From Lachnoanaerobaculum sanguinis (GTDB taxonomy: Bacteria; Bacillota; Clostridia; Lachnospirales; Lachnospiraceae), in contig NZ_BTHK01000007.1 of the NCBI RefSeq assembly GCF_033242365.1, forward strand, positions 98,098 through 162,097: a stretch of 64,000 nt of DNA, read 5' to 3'. Below the pieces are notes generated by a model. That model ran no database searches. It had not been told where the DNA came from and saw only the letters and a list, made by a program, of their open reading frames with translations. The translations under genes were made by a program, and so were the position numbers. Of the stretch, positions 1 through 8,747 are shown piece after piece. Within the stretch, counting starts at the first letter, position 1. Each line of letters opens with the position of its first letter.

Positions 1-2
1 TT

Positions 3-950
3 GAAACTGCAAAAGATCATATTGAAGGTAAAATCAGCATTTCTGAAGCAGATAGACTTATAAGCAGTTATTATAAAGAGAGAAAAGACAGTGATGGTGT
101 GGAAGCAGATACTAAAGAAGCGGATATTGTATCTGTAAGAATTGCAAAATTACTGGGAGAGAAGACCTTTCAATTTTCACCGGTAGAATTACAAAATATT
201 CATCGTAAATTATTTGAAGGTGTACTTCATTATGCCGGAAGAATAAGAGATTACAATATTACCAAAAATGAGTGGGTACTTAAGGGAGATACAGTACTGT
301 ATGCATCATTTGACAGTATCAGGGCTACGCTTGATTATGACTTTTCACAGGAGAAGAACTTTTCCTATAAGGGACTGAATATACAGGAGGCCATTAGACA
401 TTTTGCCAAATTCACATCAGGAATATGGCAAATCCATCCGTTTGGAGAAGGAAATACAAGATCAACTGCAGTATTTATTATTAAATACTTAAAGACATTC
501 GGTTTTACCATAAGTAACGATACATTTGCCCAAAATTCATGGTATTTTAGAAATGCTTTAGTACGAGCAAATTATAACAATCTAAGAGAAGGTATTCATG
601 CTACAAGTGAATTTCTTGAATTATTCTTTGAAAATCTTTTAATAGATACGAAGCACGATTTGAAAAATCGATATATGCATATTGATTTTGATGGACAAAG
701 TGCCATTCAAAGTGCCAACAAATCAGTTTCAAAGTGCCAAAATGGCACTTTGGAAATGTCTTTGGAAGAATTAGCTATTATAAATGCCTTAAAAATTAAT
801 CCGGCATTAACTCAAAAGCAGATTTCGGAGATTGTAGGGAAGTCAGAGAGAACAATTAAGAGATGTACCGTAGAAATGCAGGAAAAAGGTTTAATTGCTA
901 GAGAGAATGGAAAACGAAACGGTAAGTGGAAGATACTTATAGAAGCATAA
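3..950 (+). CDS. Fic-domain protein with C-terminal winged helix, 5' end cut by window
   Basis: Probable Fic-family nucleotidyltransferase, which would transfer AMP or another nucleotide monophosphate to a target protein. The frame is open to the window edge, so the N-terminus is missing. A GTG at 99 lies inside the open frame and has no clear ribosome binding site, so I do not take it as the start. The Fic motif reads HPFGEGNTR (His codon 435-437). It keeps the catalytic His, the acidic residue and the phosphate-binding GN, but has T in place of the usual second G and lacks the distal Arg. After a linker, the last 60 or so residues (TQKQISEIVGKSERTIKR) form a helix-turn-helix, as in many clostridial Fic proteins. 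The next gene starts 21 nt downstream, so it may be cotranscribed with the DUF6361 cassette. The Fic assignment is firm; target and activity are unknown. Confidence 0.88.
   Translation, partial: ETAKDHIEGKISISEADRLISSYYKERKDSDGVEADTKEADIVSVRIAKLLGEKTFQFSPVELQNIHRKLFEGVLHYAGRIRDYNITKNEWVLKGDTVLYASFDSIRATLDYDFSQEKNFSYKGLNIQEAIRHFAKFTSGIWQIHPFGEGNTRSTAVFIIKYLKTFGFTISNDTFAQNSWYFRNALVRANYNNLREGIHATSEFLELFFENLLIDTKHDLKNRYMHIDFDGQSAIQSANKSVSKCQNGTLEMSLEELAIINALKINPALTQKQISEIVGKSERTIKRCTVEMQEKGLIARENGKRNGKWKILIEA
730..752. repeat. Perfect 9-bp inverted repeat inside the fic gene
   Basis: CAAAGTGCC (730-738) and GGCACTTTG (744-752) are perfect inverted arms around a 5-nt loop. They lie in the linker between the Fic domain and the winged helix. 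Two further partial copies of AAAGTGCC lie just upstream, near 699 and 711. The result is a low-complexity linker (SAIQSANKSVSKCQNGTL). It may be a palindromic insertion tolerated in the linker, or an operator-like site. Confidence 0.7.
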
Positions 951-971
951 TACGCACTAAAAAGGAAGACT

Positions 972-2159
972 ATGCAATTAGGATGGATTGATTTTTCAAA
1001 AGAAGACAGACAAAAGGCACTGGATGTTATCAATCTTCTAAGTGAGCAGGGGACGGTTGATGAGCTTGGGATAGGGACTGTCAGAGATGCCTTTGCAAAC
1101 TGCTTTTTCCCGGGAACATCTACAGTACAGACAAGAGCAAAATATTTTTTTATAGTTCCATATATATTGAAAGATGCGGTTGACGGCAGATACGGCAAGG
1201 ATATAGACAGAATCCTAACAGAAATAGATGCTGATGAAAAAGACTGTGCGAAAAGATTGCTAAATTCAGATTCTAAAGTTGAAGGTGTTATCGGAAGCAG
1301 AGTTCTTCCCAAGGGATGGGTGTCGAGAAGACCTTCCGACATATACTGGAACGGAATTAAAAGATATAGGATATTTTGTGATAAAGACTTGTCGATACGT
1401 GAATATATATCACTCGCAATAGAGATTGAAAAGCGAAAATCTGATATTAAATCTGATAAACATACTTATGACGAGGAAGAAAATAACACTGATGATATGG
1501 ATGCCGGAAATATAGACAGTATAAAGTTTTGGAGTCTGCCTTCATATGATAATGATTGGAGAGAAAATCTTACAATCGATCTCACAAAAGAAGAGTCTGA
1601 GTATCTTAACAGGCAGATTCAAAAGGAGACAAGGGGGTCTCTTTTGGAGTATATACTTAAAAATAAGATTATCCTTAATGAATACGACAGTTTTGAGTCT
1701 TTAAGATATGCAATTTCAGATAAGGTTGATAGCGAAACGGCGGATATGATGAAACTGGCATGTGACTTCAACAAATTAATATATATGGCAAGGGTAAGAT
1801 ATAATCTTATGTTATCGGAAGGTGAGAATAAAGATACTATCAGTGAATGGAAAAGAGTAAGAAATGATATTAAATATCGAGCTCAAGTTAATTTGGATGA
1901 GGTATTTTTTAAATTAAAGCTTATAAATATCAGAACAAAGAAATTTCTTTGTGATATACAAAGCGCATTTATGACTGAAGATATCGATTTGGCAGATGAA
2001 ATAATACGTAAGAGAGAACTGCATTTAAAGGGAAGCGCACGGGCAAAGTTAATGAGAACAAAGGAATTTGATCATTCCAAATGGGTAGGCGGTAAAGAAC
2101 TTGACTACAGATTTTTTAATGCAAGAAGGATTATAAACGACATCTATAATTGGAGATAA
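972..2159 (+). CDS. DUF6361 family protein
   Basis: Protein of 395 aa that I recognise as DUF6361 from its N-terminus: MQLGWIDFSKEDR, then DELGIGTVRDAF and FFPGTSTVQTRAKYFFIVPY. The biochemical role of this family is not known to me. No membrane segment or signal peptide is visible. Residues 160-175 are strongly acidic. The start has AAGGAAG just upstream. It sits 21 nt after fic and 4 nt before the PLD-like gene, whose ribosome binding site overlaps its stop. With the PLD-like protein and the helicase it forms a compact unit of the type seen in anti-phage cassettes. That role is inferred from context only. Confidence 0.8.
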   Translation: MQLGWIDFSKEDRQKALDVINLLSEQGTVDELGIGTVRDAFANCFFPGTSTVQTRAKYFFIVPYILKDAVDGRYGKDIDRILTEIDADEKDCAKRLLNSDSKVEGVIGSRVLPKGWVSRRPSDIYWNGIKRYRIFCDKDLSIREYISLAIEIEKRKSDIKSDKHTYDEEENNTDDMDAGNIDSIKFWSLPSYDNDWRENLTIDLTKEESEYLNRQIQKETRGSLLEYILKNKIILNEYDSFESLRYAISDKVDSETADMMKLACDFNKLIYMARVRYNLMLSEGENKDTISEWKRVRNDIKYRAQVNLDEVFFKLKLINIRTKKFLCDIQSAFMTEDIDLADEIIRKRELHLKGSARAKLMRTKEFDHSKWVGGKELDYRFFNARRIINDIYNWR

Positions 2160-2163
2160 GTAT

Positions 2164-4014
2164 ATGTTTAGACCTGATTCAAACAGTGACAGGACTGATT
2201 ACGGTAATATTTTAATGCCGCCAAAGGGTTATAAATTGGAAAGTGCGGTAGGAACAACCTATTCACTGGATTTGGAAGCTCTGACATCGGTGGCTGTTTG
2301 CCTCGGATTATCTGAGGAGGTGGACAGCAGACTGATGCAAAATCCTATATGTATGCTGAATGCGCTACAGAAAGTATCAGACAGACTGATACTTTTTTGC
2401 GAAGCCGGGCAAATCAAAGCACCTTCGAAGCCTACAGCATTATCTGTTTTACTTGAAAAAATAGTGGTGGAAGTTGCATTACCTAAGGATAAAGGTGTGG
2501 GCAGATATCCTGCGTTTCACCCTAAAACTTGGATGTTGTCTTATATAAACAGCGAGGGAGACAGGAAGTATCGTTTTGTAGTGATGAGCAGAAATCTGAC
2601 ATTTGACAGAAGCTGGGATATCAGTTTTGCAATGGATAGCAGTAAGAAGGTCAGACAAAAAAGAAAAAGTGCACCGATATGTAATTTTTTGGAGTATTTG
2701 GCTTTAAACGTGAATAAACAATGTATTGATTACTTAAAGAAAAGAAATCTTATTCGCAAAATGATGAAAGAAATCAAAGATATTTCCTTCTCACTTGACA
2801 GTAAGGTATTTGGAGAGAATTTTGAAATACTACCTCTGGGCATTGGAGAAAAGGCATACAAAATAGAAAATGATAAATTGTTTTGCACGCAAAGAGGTAA
2901 TGCAGATTCTACATTTAATGAGCTTGTTATAATGTCACCTTTCTTATCGGGGAGTGTAATTGCAGATTTTAACCTTTCAGACAGGGCATTGTCTGAGTGC
3001 AGCAGAACACTTATTACAAGGAGATCTGAACTTGGGAAATTAAGAGAGTGTGATGTCAATAATTTTACCATCTATACATTAAAAGATGAAATCATAGACG
3101 GAGAAGATGAGATCTCGGATGAGTCATCGGATAAAAGAAAACAGGATATTCATGCAAAGATATATTTGAGAAGAAAATATGCCGATGTGGATCTGTATCT
3201 TGGTTCTATGAATGCATCATATTCTGCAATCAATAAAAATGTGGAAATGATGGTAAAGCTTAGTACAAAGAATAAACATCTTAACGGCGAAAGGTTTTTG
3301 GATGATATATTTTGTGGGAATGCAGATGATACAAAAAATCCTTTTGAGCAGGTTACGATAGAAAGTGCAATAGATGACACGGCAGATATTAAAAAAGATA
3401 TATTGGAAGATAAAATAAAGTATCTATGTCGTACAAAGAAAATTGCTTATATTTCAAAAGACGAATCCAATACAGATAGATACAATATAAAAATAGAATT
3501 TACCGGTATTGATACAGATGAAAATATAATGATTTCACCGATTAATTCAAAAAGGAAACATATCTTGTCCGAGTATGTGGAGTTTTTGGACATGGATATA
3601 TTGCAATTATCAGAGTTTTATAAAGTGGAAATTAAGTCAGGTGATACTGTACTCAACAGGATTATCATGATTCCCACAATCGGTTTTCCTGATAAACGAG
3701 AAAATATAGTGGTAAACAGCATTATAGGAGACAAAGTATCTTTTATAGAATATATTTCACTTGTACTTGGTGATGACTATATTTTATCTATGATTGAGGG
3801 AAAGCAAATAAGAGAATCAGGAATTTTCAGTAAGAAAAGCGGTATCATGCCTGCAATCTATGAGAAAATGCTGAAGGTGGCAGTGACAGAACCTGAAAAG
3901 ATAAAAGATATCGGATATGTACTTAAGATGGTTAATGACAGTGAAATTATACCGGATGAATTTCGCAGACTATATGAAACATTTTGCAGTACTCTAAAAT
4001 TGAGAATACAATAA
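2164..4014 (+). CDS. Phospholipase-D-like protein with two HKD motifs
   Basis: 616-aa soluble protein. Two degenerate HxK motifs match the PLD superfamily. The first is FHPKTWM with H119 and K121, followed by SRN at 142-144. The second is HAKIYL with H330 and K332, followed by GSMN at 347-350. Two such motifs would form one active site through a phospho-histidine intermediate, as in PLD-type nucleases and in DISARM DrmC. The C-terminal third has no recognised motif. The gene starts 4 nt after the DUF6361 gene and ends 10 nt before the helicase gene. I infer a nuclease or nuclease-like subunit of the cassette. A phospholipid substrate is unlikely given the absence of a signal peptide and the partners. 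Confidence 0.78.
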   Translation: MFRPDSNSDRTDYGNILMPPKGYKLESAVGTTYSLDLEALTSVAVCLGLSEEVDSRLMQNPICMLNALQKVSDRLILFCEAGQIKAPSKPTALSVLLEKIVVEVALPKDKGVGRYPAFHPKTWMLSYINSEGDRKYRFVVMSRNLTFDRSWDISFAMDSSKKVRQKRKSAPICNFLEYLALNVNKQCIDYLKKRNLIRKMMKEIKDISFSLDSKVFGENFEILPLGIGEKAYKIENDKLFCTQRGNADSTFNELVIMSPFLSGSVIADFNLSDRALSECSRTLITRRSELGKLRECDVNNFTIYTLKDEIIDGEDEISDESSDKRKQDIHAKIYLRRKYADVDLYLGSMNASYSAINKNVEMMVKLSTKNKHLNGERFLDDIFCGNADDTKNPFEQVTIESAIDDTADIKKDILEDKIKYLCRTKKIAYISKDESNTDRYNIKIEFTGIDTDENIMISPINSKRKHILSEYVEFLDMDILQLSEFYKVEIKSGDTVLNRIIMIPTIGFPDKRENIVVNSIIGDKVSFIEYISLVLGDDYILSMIEGKQIRESGIFSKKSGIMPAIYEKMLKVAVTEPEKIKDIGYVLKMVNDSEIIPDEFRRLYETFCSTLKLRIQ

Positions 4015-4024
4015 AGGATTATGT

Positions 4025-7000
4025 ATGACACAGTTTGATATAGATGAGATTGAAAAGCGCACTATGAATATGTTGAAGGATTTTCAGGCGGAAACTGTTA
4101 AGCGCGTTGATTATCTTTTCAGAAATATGCAGAATCATGTGCTTGTTGCAGATGAGGTCGGTATGGGTAAGACGCTTATCGGCAGGGGTGTTATTGTAAA
4201 GACGGCGAGACAAAAAATTGAAGAAAAGTGCAATCTATGCAAGGTGGTTTATATCTGTTCAAATCAGAACATAGCAAATCAAAATATCAGAAAGCTTGAT
4301 ATCACAGGCAGAAATATCGTTGAATCTGTATCTGATACGAGATTATCCATGCAACATCTAAAGATTATGGAACAAGCAAGTGATGAGGCTATAAAAGACG
4401 GATTTATACAGCTTATTCCTCTTACACCGGAAACCTCGTTTAAAATGACATCGGGAGGCGGAAGTGTACAGGAAAGAGCTTTGATTTTTGCAATCTTAAA
4501 GCGGATTCCTGATTTTAAAGCTCATATAAAAACCCTTGAAGATTTTATGATACATGGCGCAATAAAGTCATGGGAGAGTAGTGAAAAATACAATTATGAG
4601 AGTCGTGTGGCACAATGTGAAGAGACTACAGGAGGTATCTATCCTAAAAATATAATTGATAAGATATGCAGTGAAGAATTTGAGGAAATAAGAGAAATTA
4701 TACTGGAGCATTTAAAGGAGATAAGGTATAAGAGAGAACTTTCATACTCGTACTATGCAGTAATGAATAAGCTTAGAGTTATGTTTGCGAAGATAAGTGT
4801 ATCTATGTTGGAACCTGACCTTGTAATTATGGATGAGTTTCAAAGATTTAAGTTCCTTATATCAGATGAAGACAGTGAAATAGGTATACTTGCTAAAAGA
4901 TTTTTCAGCGGTAGAAATACAAAGGTGCTTCTTATGTCTGCGACTCCGTATAAGCTGTATTACACACCGGAAGAGATAGATGAGTCACAGGGTTATGAAC
5001 ATTTTGAGGAATTCTTGCAGGTTATGAAATTTATCTTTAATGATGATACAAAATACGGTGAGTTTAAGAAAATATGGACGAATTATTCTGTTGTACTCAG
5101 AGAGACGAAGTTGGTGGACGCTACCGTTATCGAGTTAAAAAATTTAGCTGAAGACGCCATGTATCAAGGTGTCAGCAGGACGGAGCGTATATCTGTTATG
5201 GATACAGGAGACTTTATAGATGACGGCAGTATTAAATACCATTTGCAGGTAAATGAAAATGATATAAATTCCTATATACAGATGTCTGCTTTATTGTCAA
5301 ATACCAAAGTAGGTGATAGCTGTCCGATAGATTATGTAAAGAGTTGCCCCTATCTAATGTCATTTATGAGAAAATATAAGATTAAAGAACAAATTGAAAG
5401 GTACTATCGCAAAAATAAATATGAGCTTGAGAGTGAAAGAGTTCAAAATCTGCTGTGGTTAAGCCGAAGTAAAATCAGTAAATATGAAGAACTCCCAAAG
5501 ACAAATGCAAGACTGGAGGTTTTAAAAGAGAAAGCATTTATTAACGGTGCAGAAAAATATCTATGGATTCCACCTTCAATGCCATACTATGAGTTGCAGG
5601 GGGTATATAAAAACAGCAAAGGTTTTTCTAAAATACTTGTCTTTTCAGCATGGGAGATGGTGCCCAGAATGATAGGCGTTATGTTATCGTATGAGGCGGA
5701 AAGGCTTACAGTTGGAAAGCTTGTAAATCAAATAAAAAATAAAGATGTAAAAAATACAGGTTATTTTGCAAAAGGCACGAGGAAATATCCTTCCCCAAGG
5801 CTTAGATTTAATACTTCAAACGGTGAAGTGAGAGGTGTGAATTTACTTACACTGATTTATCCCTCAAAGGTACTGGCAGATATGTACTCACCTGTTGAAT
5901 CGCTTAATAAGCATGAATCTTTGAAAGATATAGAAAAGTCTATAAGAAATAGATTAACAGGTAAACTTAGGGTATTAGAAGAAAAGTATGGGGATTTTTC
6001 TAAAAAGAAGGAAGATACAAGGTGGTATTATCTTGCACCTATACTTATGGATGGATTTGATTACGCGAAAGATTGGGCAGAGAATATTTTAGCGAATCAA
6101 AATACAGATAATGAGTATGAAAACTTTGATGTAGCGGATAATCCAAAAGATAAAGGAAACAAGGGGTTTAAAGCCCATATTGAAAAACTTCAAAATTACC
6201 TTGAATACCCGGAAGAAATACATCTTGGCAGAATGCCTGATGACTTGGTAGAAACACTGATAAATATGGTTTTAGGCTCACCGGCTGTTTGCATATATCG
6301 TTCAAATTTGGGAAACAGAGAAATGGCTACATCACTGGCAAAAATTTTTCTGAATAATTTCAATCTTCCGGAATCCACAGCCATTATTGACCTTGCATAT
6401 GGAAGGTGTAGGGATGATAATTCACATTGGCAAAATGTCCTTAAATACTGTAAAGACGGATGCTTTCAGGCTATGATTGATGAATATATTCATATGTTGA
6501 GAGAAAGTGTAGGCTCTCAAGATGATGTTGATACAAACTCTCTCGTGCATAATATGATGGTTGAATCATTAAATATACGTACAGCCACATATGCCATTGA
6601 TACTTATGCGGATTTTAAGAAGCGAATTACCGGTACAAATGAAATAGGGGATGAATGTAGGATTAGATCAAGCTATGCGGTAGGATTTGGTAATGAGAAG
6701 GGAGATAATGCCAAGATCGTTATAAGAAAAGAAAATATAAGAAATGCTTTTAACTCTCCGATGCGTCCCTTTGTATTGTCTACTACTTCCATCGGTCAGG
6801 AGGGCCTTGATTTTCATAACTACTGCCGTGTCATAATGCATTGGAACCTGCCAAGTAATCCTATAGATCTTGAACAAAGAGAAGGCAGAATAAACAGGTT
6901 TAAATGTTTGGCGATAAGACAGAATGTAGCGGATAAATATGGTATGAATACAATGTTTGAGAAAGATATATGGAAAGAACTTTTTGAAGCGGCAGTGAAA

Positions 7001-7282
7001 GAAAGGAAAGAGGGGCAATCCGAACTTATTCCGTTTTGGTGTTTCGGAAAGAATCAGAGTATAAAAATTGAAAGACTTTTGCCGATGTATCCTTTGAGTA
7101 AGGATGAATTAAATTATGAGAGATTGATTAAAATACTTTCCTTCTATAGATTGACTTTGGGGCAGCCAAGGCAGGAAGAGCTTTTAGAGTATTTATTTAA
7201 AGAGTTTAGGGATACAAGTGAACTGAAGAAATTATTTATAGATTTGAGCCCGTTTTCTAAGAAGAAGAGTCTACCTGATTAA
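4025..7282 (+). CDS. Large SNF2/SF2-type helicase ATPase of the DUF6361-PLD cassette
   Basis: 1085-aa helicase. The Walker A region is ADEVGMGKT (42-50), the Walker B variant is DEFQ (about 269-272) and motif III is MSATPYKLY (about 302). The C-terminal RecA lobe has TTSIGQEGLDFHNY and the motif VI element QREGRINRF (about 949-957). A long insert of about 600 residues separates the lobes. DEFQ instead of DEAH, with the EVGMGKT context, places it with SNF2-like defence helicases such as those of DISARM and related systems. It starts 10 nt after the PLD-like gene and is the last gene of the unit. I infer ATP-driven DNA translocation feeding the PLD-like partner. Confidence 0.85.
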   Translation: MTQFDIDEIEKRTMNMLKDFQAETVKRVDYLFRNMQNHVLVADEVGMGKTLIGRGVIVKTARQKIEEKCNLCKVVYICSNQNIANQNIRKLDITGRNIVESVSDTRLSMQHLKIMEQASDEAIKDGFIQLIPLTPETSFKMTSGGGSVQERALIFAILKRIPDFKAHIKTLEDFMIHGAIKSWESSEKYNYESRVAQCEETTGGIYPKNIIDKICSEEFEEIREIILEHLKEIRYKRELSYSYYAVMNKLRVMFAKISVSMLEPDLVIMDEFQRFKFLISDEDSEIGILAKRFFSGRNTKVLLMSATPYKLYYTPEEIDESQGYEHFEEFLQVMKFIFNDDTKYGEFKKIWTNYSVVLRETKLVDATVIELKNLAEDAMYQGVSRTERISVMDTGDFIDDGSIKYHLQVNENDINSYIQMSALLSNTKVGDSCPIDYVKSCPYLMSFMRKYKIKEQIERYYRKNKYELESERVQNLLWLSRSKISKYEELPKTNARLEVLKEKAFINGAEKYLWIPPSMPYYELQGVYKNSKGFSKILVFSAWEMVPRMIGVMLSYEAERLTVGKLVNQIKNKDVKNTGYFAKGTRKYPSPRLRFNTSNGEVRGVNLLTLIYPSKVLADMYSPVESLNKHESLKDIEKSIRNRLTGKLRVLEEKYGDFSKKKEDTRWYYLAPILMDGFDYAKDWAENILANQNTDNEYENFDVADNPKDKGNKGFKAHIEKLQNYLEYPEEIHLGRMPDDLVETLINMVLGSPAVCIYRSNLGNREMATSLAKIFLNNFNLPESTAIIDLAYGRCRDDNSHWQNVLKYCKDGCFQAMIDEYIHMLRESVGSQDDVDTNSLVHNMMVESLNIRTATYAIDTYADFKKRITGTNEIGDECRIRSSYAVGFGNEKGDNAKIVIRKENIRNAFNSPMRPFVLSTTSIGQEGLDFHNYCRVIMHWNLPSNPIDLEQREGRINRFKCLAIRQNVADKYGMNTMFEKDIWKELFEAAVKERKEGQSELIPFWCFGKNQSIKIERLLPMYPLSKDELNYERLIKILSFYRLTLGQPRQEELLEYLFKEFRDTSELKKLFIDLSPFSKKKSLPD

Positions 7283-7360
7283 ACCTTCGTTACAGTTATA
7301 GTTTTATAAAAGCTATGATATTAAAAAAATAAAAAAATTTAAAAACAATGCAATAAAATG

Positions 7361-7405
7361 AAGTTCTCGTGCATTAATATAGTGAAAGGGTAAATAAGAG
7401 AACTT
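7361..7405. repeat. 8-bp inverted repeat in the gap after the helicase
   Basis: AAGTTCTC (7361-7368) and GAGAACTT (7398-7405) are perfect inverted arms around 29 nt. They lie in the 258-bp gap 7283-7540, between the helicase stop and the next gene. A weak hairpin near 7300-7318 may end helicase transcription. I see no convincing -35/-10 pair for the next gene. Confidence 0.4.
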
Positions 7406-7540
7406 AAAAAAGACAGTATTATCCATATAAACGTCGACGGTGGATGATAAATCTATTAAGAACTTACGACCTTTTGAAAAAACGCTTGTATTAACAGATT
7501 GGTAAAATTATTTTCACTGTACACGGAAAGGATGGAAAAT

Positions 7541-7903
7541 ATGAAAAAGTTTAATAAATTAGGTAAGAGTTTAATAGGTGCGGTTACAGTATCTTGTATG
7601 TTATTTGCAGCAGGAATGACAGGAGTTCCATATTATGGAAGCACCTTTGTTGCCAAGTCAAAAGTATCCAAATCATATAAAGCAACAAAGAAAATAACAG
7701 CTGATGAGGCTAAAAGAATCGCACTTGCACACGCAAAGTTAGCGGAAAAGGACGTGACTTTTGTTAAAGTGGAACTTGAACTTGAGGATAATAACAGATA
7801 TGAGTATGATGTTGATTTTTACAGCGGAAATGTAGAATATGAATATGATATCAATGTTTCAAACGGAGCTATAATATCAAGCAGTGTAGAGGTAGATGAT
7901 TAA
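7541..7903 (+). CDS. Small secreted PepSY-like protein
   Basis: 120-aa secreted protein. The start at ATG 7541 gives MKKFNKLGKSLIG followed by a hydrophobic signal segment (about 10-30). GGAAAGG at 7525-7531 lies 9 nt upstream. An ATG at 7532 directly abuts that site and is less likely. After the signal peptide the protein has KKITADEAKRIALAHA followed by alternating acidic and aromatic residues (YEYDVDFYSG). This is the pattern of a single PepSY domain, often found in small exported proteins linked to peptidases or signalling. It is monocistronic, with its own strong terminator. Function beyond the fold is unknown. Confidence 0.75.
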   Translation: MKKFNKLGKSLIGAVTVSCMLFAAGMTGVPYYGSTFVAKSKVSKSYKATKKITADEAKRIALAHAKLAEKDVTFVKVELELEDNNRYEYDVDFYSGNVEYEYDINVSNGAIISSSVEVDD

Positions 7904-7923
7904 TAGAGATATATACTTACAGT

Positions 7924-7955
7924 CAGTCCGGGGTGAATCCCCGGGCTGATTTTTT
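7924..7955 (+). terminator. Rho-independent terminator after the PepSY gene
   Basis: A 10-bp GC-rich stem (CAGTCCGGGG, 7924-7933, with CCCCGGGCTG, 7939-7948, one G-T pair) and a TGAAT loop are followed by a T run ending at 7955. Confidence 0.92.
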
Positions 7956-8001
7956 ATGTATAACAGTAAGTCGGGCTAAGTTCAAATTACTTCAAAGTAA
8001 A

Positions 8002-8053
8002 TTGAAGTTTGTTTGAAGTGATATTGAAGTTGACTTTGAAGTAACAGTGAAGT
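8002..8053 (+). repeat. Five helically phased TTGAAGT direct repeats
   Basis: TTGAAGT starts at 8002, 8013, 8024 and 8036, with a GTGAAGT copy at 8047. The spacing is 11, 11, 12 and 11 bp, one turn of the helix. An inverted match (ACTTCAA, 7989-7995) precedes them. They end 16 bp before the -35 of the tetR promoter. This looks like a multi-site binding platform for a regulator, separate from the TetR operator, or a phased bent-DNA element. Confidence 0.65.
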
Positions 8054-8068
8054 AGTTCAAATACCCAC

Positions 8069-8097
8069 TTGTTAGCAAAACCTAACTATGGTATAAT
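8069..8097 (+). promoter_or_regulatory. Sigma-A promoter of the tetR-ABC-ECF operon
   Basis: TTGTTA (8069-8074), a 17-bp spacer and a consensus TATAAT (8092-8097). Transcription should start near 8104, inside the palindromic operator. Confidence 0.85.
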
Positions 8098-8101
8098 GAT
8101 C

Positions 8102-8123
8102 TTACCGACGATAACGTCGGTAA
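8102..8123. promoter_or_regulatory. 22-bp palindromic TetR operator
   Basis: TTACCGACG (8102-8110), ATAA and CGTCGGTAA (8115-8123) form a perfect 9-bp inverted repeat. It covers the predicted start site, 15 bp upstream of the tetR start codon. Position and size fit autorepression by the TetR protein encoded next. Confidence 0.85.
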
Positions 8124-8138
8124 AAGAGGAGGTACTAT

Positions 8139-8747
8139 ATGGCTGCTGCGAAGAGGCTTAGTGAGGCTGAAAGAAAAAAAGAAATTATGGATTCAGCCAC
8201 AAAAGTAATTGCCGCAAAGGGCTTAGGAAAGGCAACTATGGAAGACATCATCGCGGGAACAACTTTATCAAAAGGAGGAGTGTATCACTACTATGGGAAC
8301 GTAATAGAAATCTTTAAAGACATTATGATAAGCGGGATTGATTACAGAAACAATATCATTAAGGAGCATTTGGTTGAATGTGAAAAGGGTGGTGAGAGTA
8401 AGTTTATGGCAAAACAGTTGGTTGATAAAGTCATAGACAACAATCCTTTAACGCCTCTTTATGTTGAGTTTTTGATAGAGAAAAAAAGAAATCCCGAACT
8501 GAATAATATTATGGAAGAGCTTCAAGAACAGACAAAGGAAAGATTTAAAGCGATATGGAATTATGACTCAGGATGGTTGTTTGATCCTCAAATTTTTCAG
8601 TTTGTTACCGATTTTATGAATGCTCTGATACTGGCTTCGGATGTACTGGATGCAAGAGAAAATTTCAAAAAGAACAGACAGCATTTGGAAGCAATATTTA
8701 CTTACTTATTTGAACAAGTAAAGGAGAAAATGGATGGGAGTTTATAA
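8139..8747 (+). CDS. TetR/AcrR family transcriptional regulator
   Basis: 202-aa TetR-type repressor. The N-terminal helix-turn-helix covers about residues 12-58 (ATKVIAAKGLGKATMEDI, then TLSKGGVYHYYGN), the classic TetR recognition-helix pattern. The rest is helical and should bind the inducer, which is unknown. AGAGGAGG lies 7 nt before the ATG. It is the first gene of an operon with two ABC half-transporters and an ECF importer; its 3' end overlaps the first ABC gene by 14 nt. A perfect palindrome over the promoter suggests it represses its own operon. The ligand may be a metal complex or small molecule moved by the transporters. Confidence 0.92.
   Translation: MAAAKRLSEAERKKEIMDSATKVIAAKGLGKATMEDIIAGTTLSKGGVYHYYGNVIEIFKDIMISGIDYRNNIIKEHLVECEKGGESKFMAKQLVDKVIDNNPLTPLYVEFLIEKKRNPELNNIMEELQEQTKERFKAIWNYDSGWLFDPQIFQFVTDFMNALILASDVLDARENFKKNRQHLEAIFTYLFEQVKEKMDGSL

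Noticed and set aside
812..1342. Minus-strand 176-aa ORF
   Set aside because: Overlaps fic and the DUF6361 gene antisense and has no family features.
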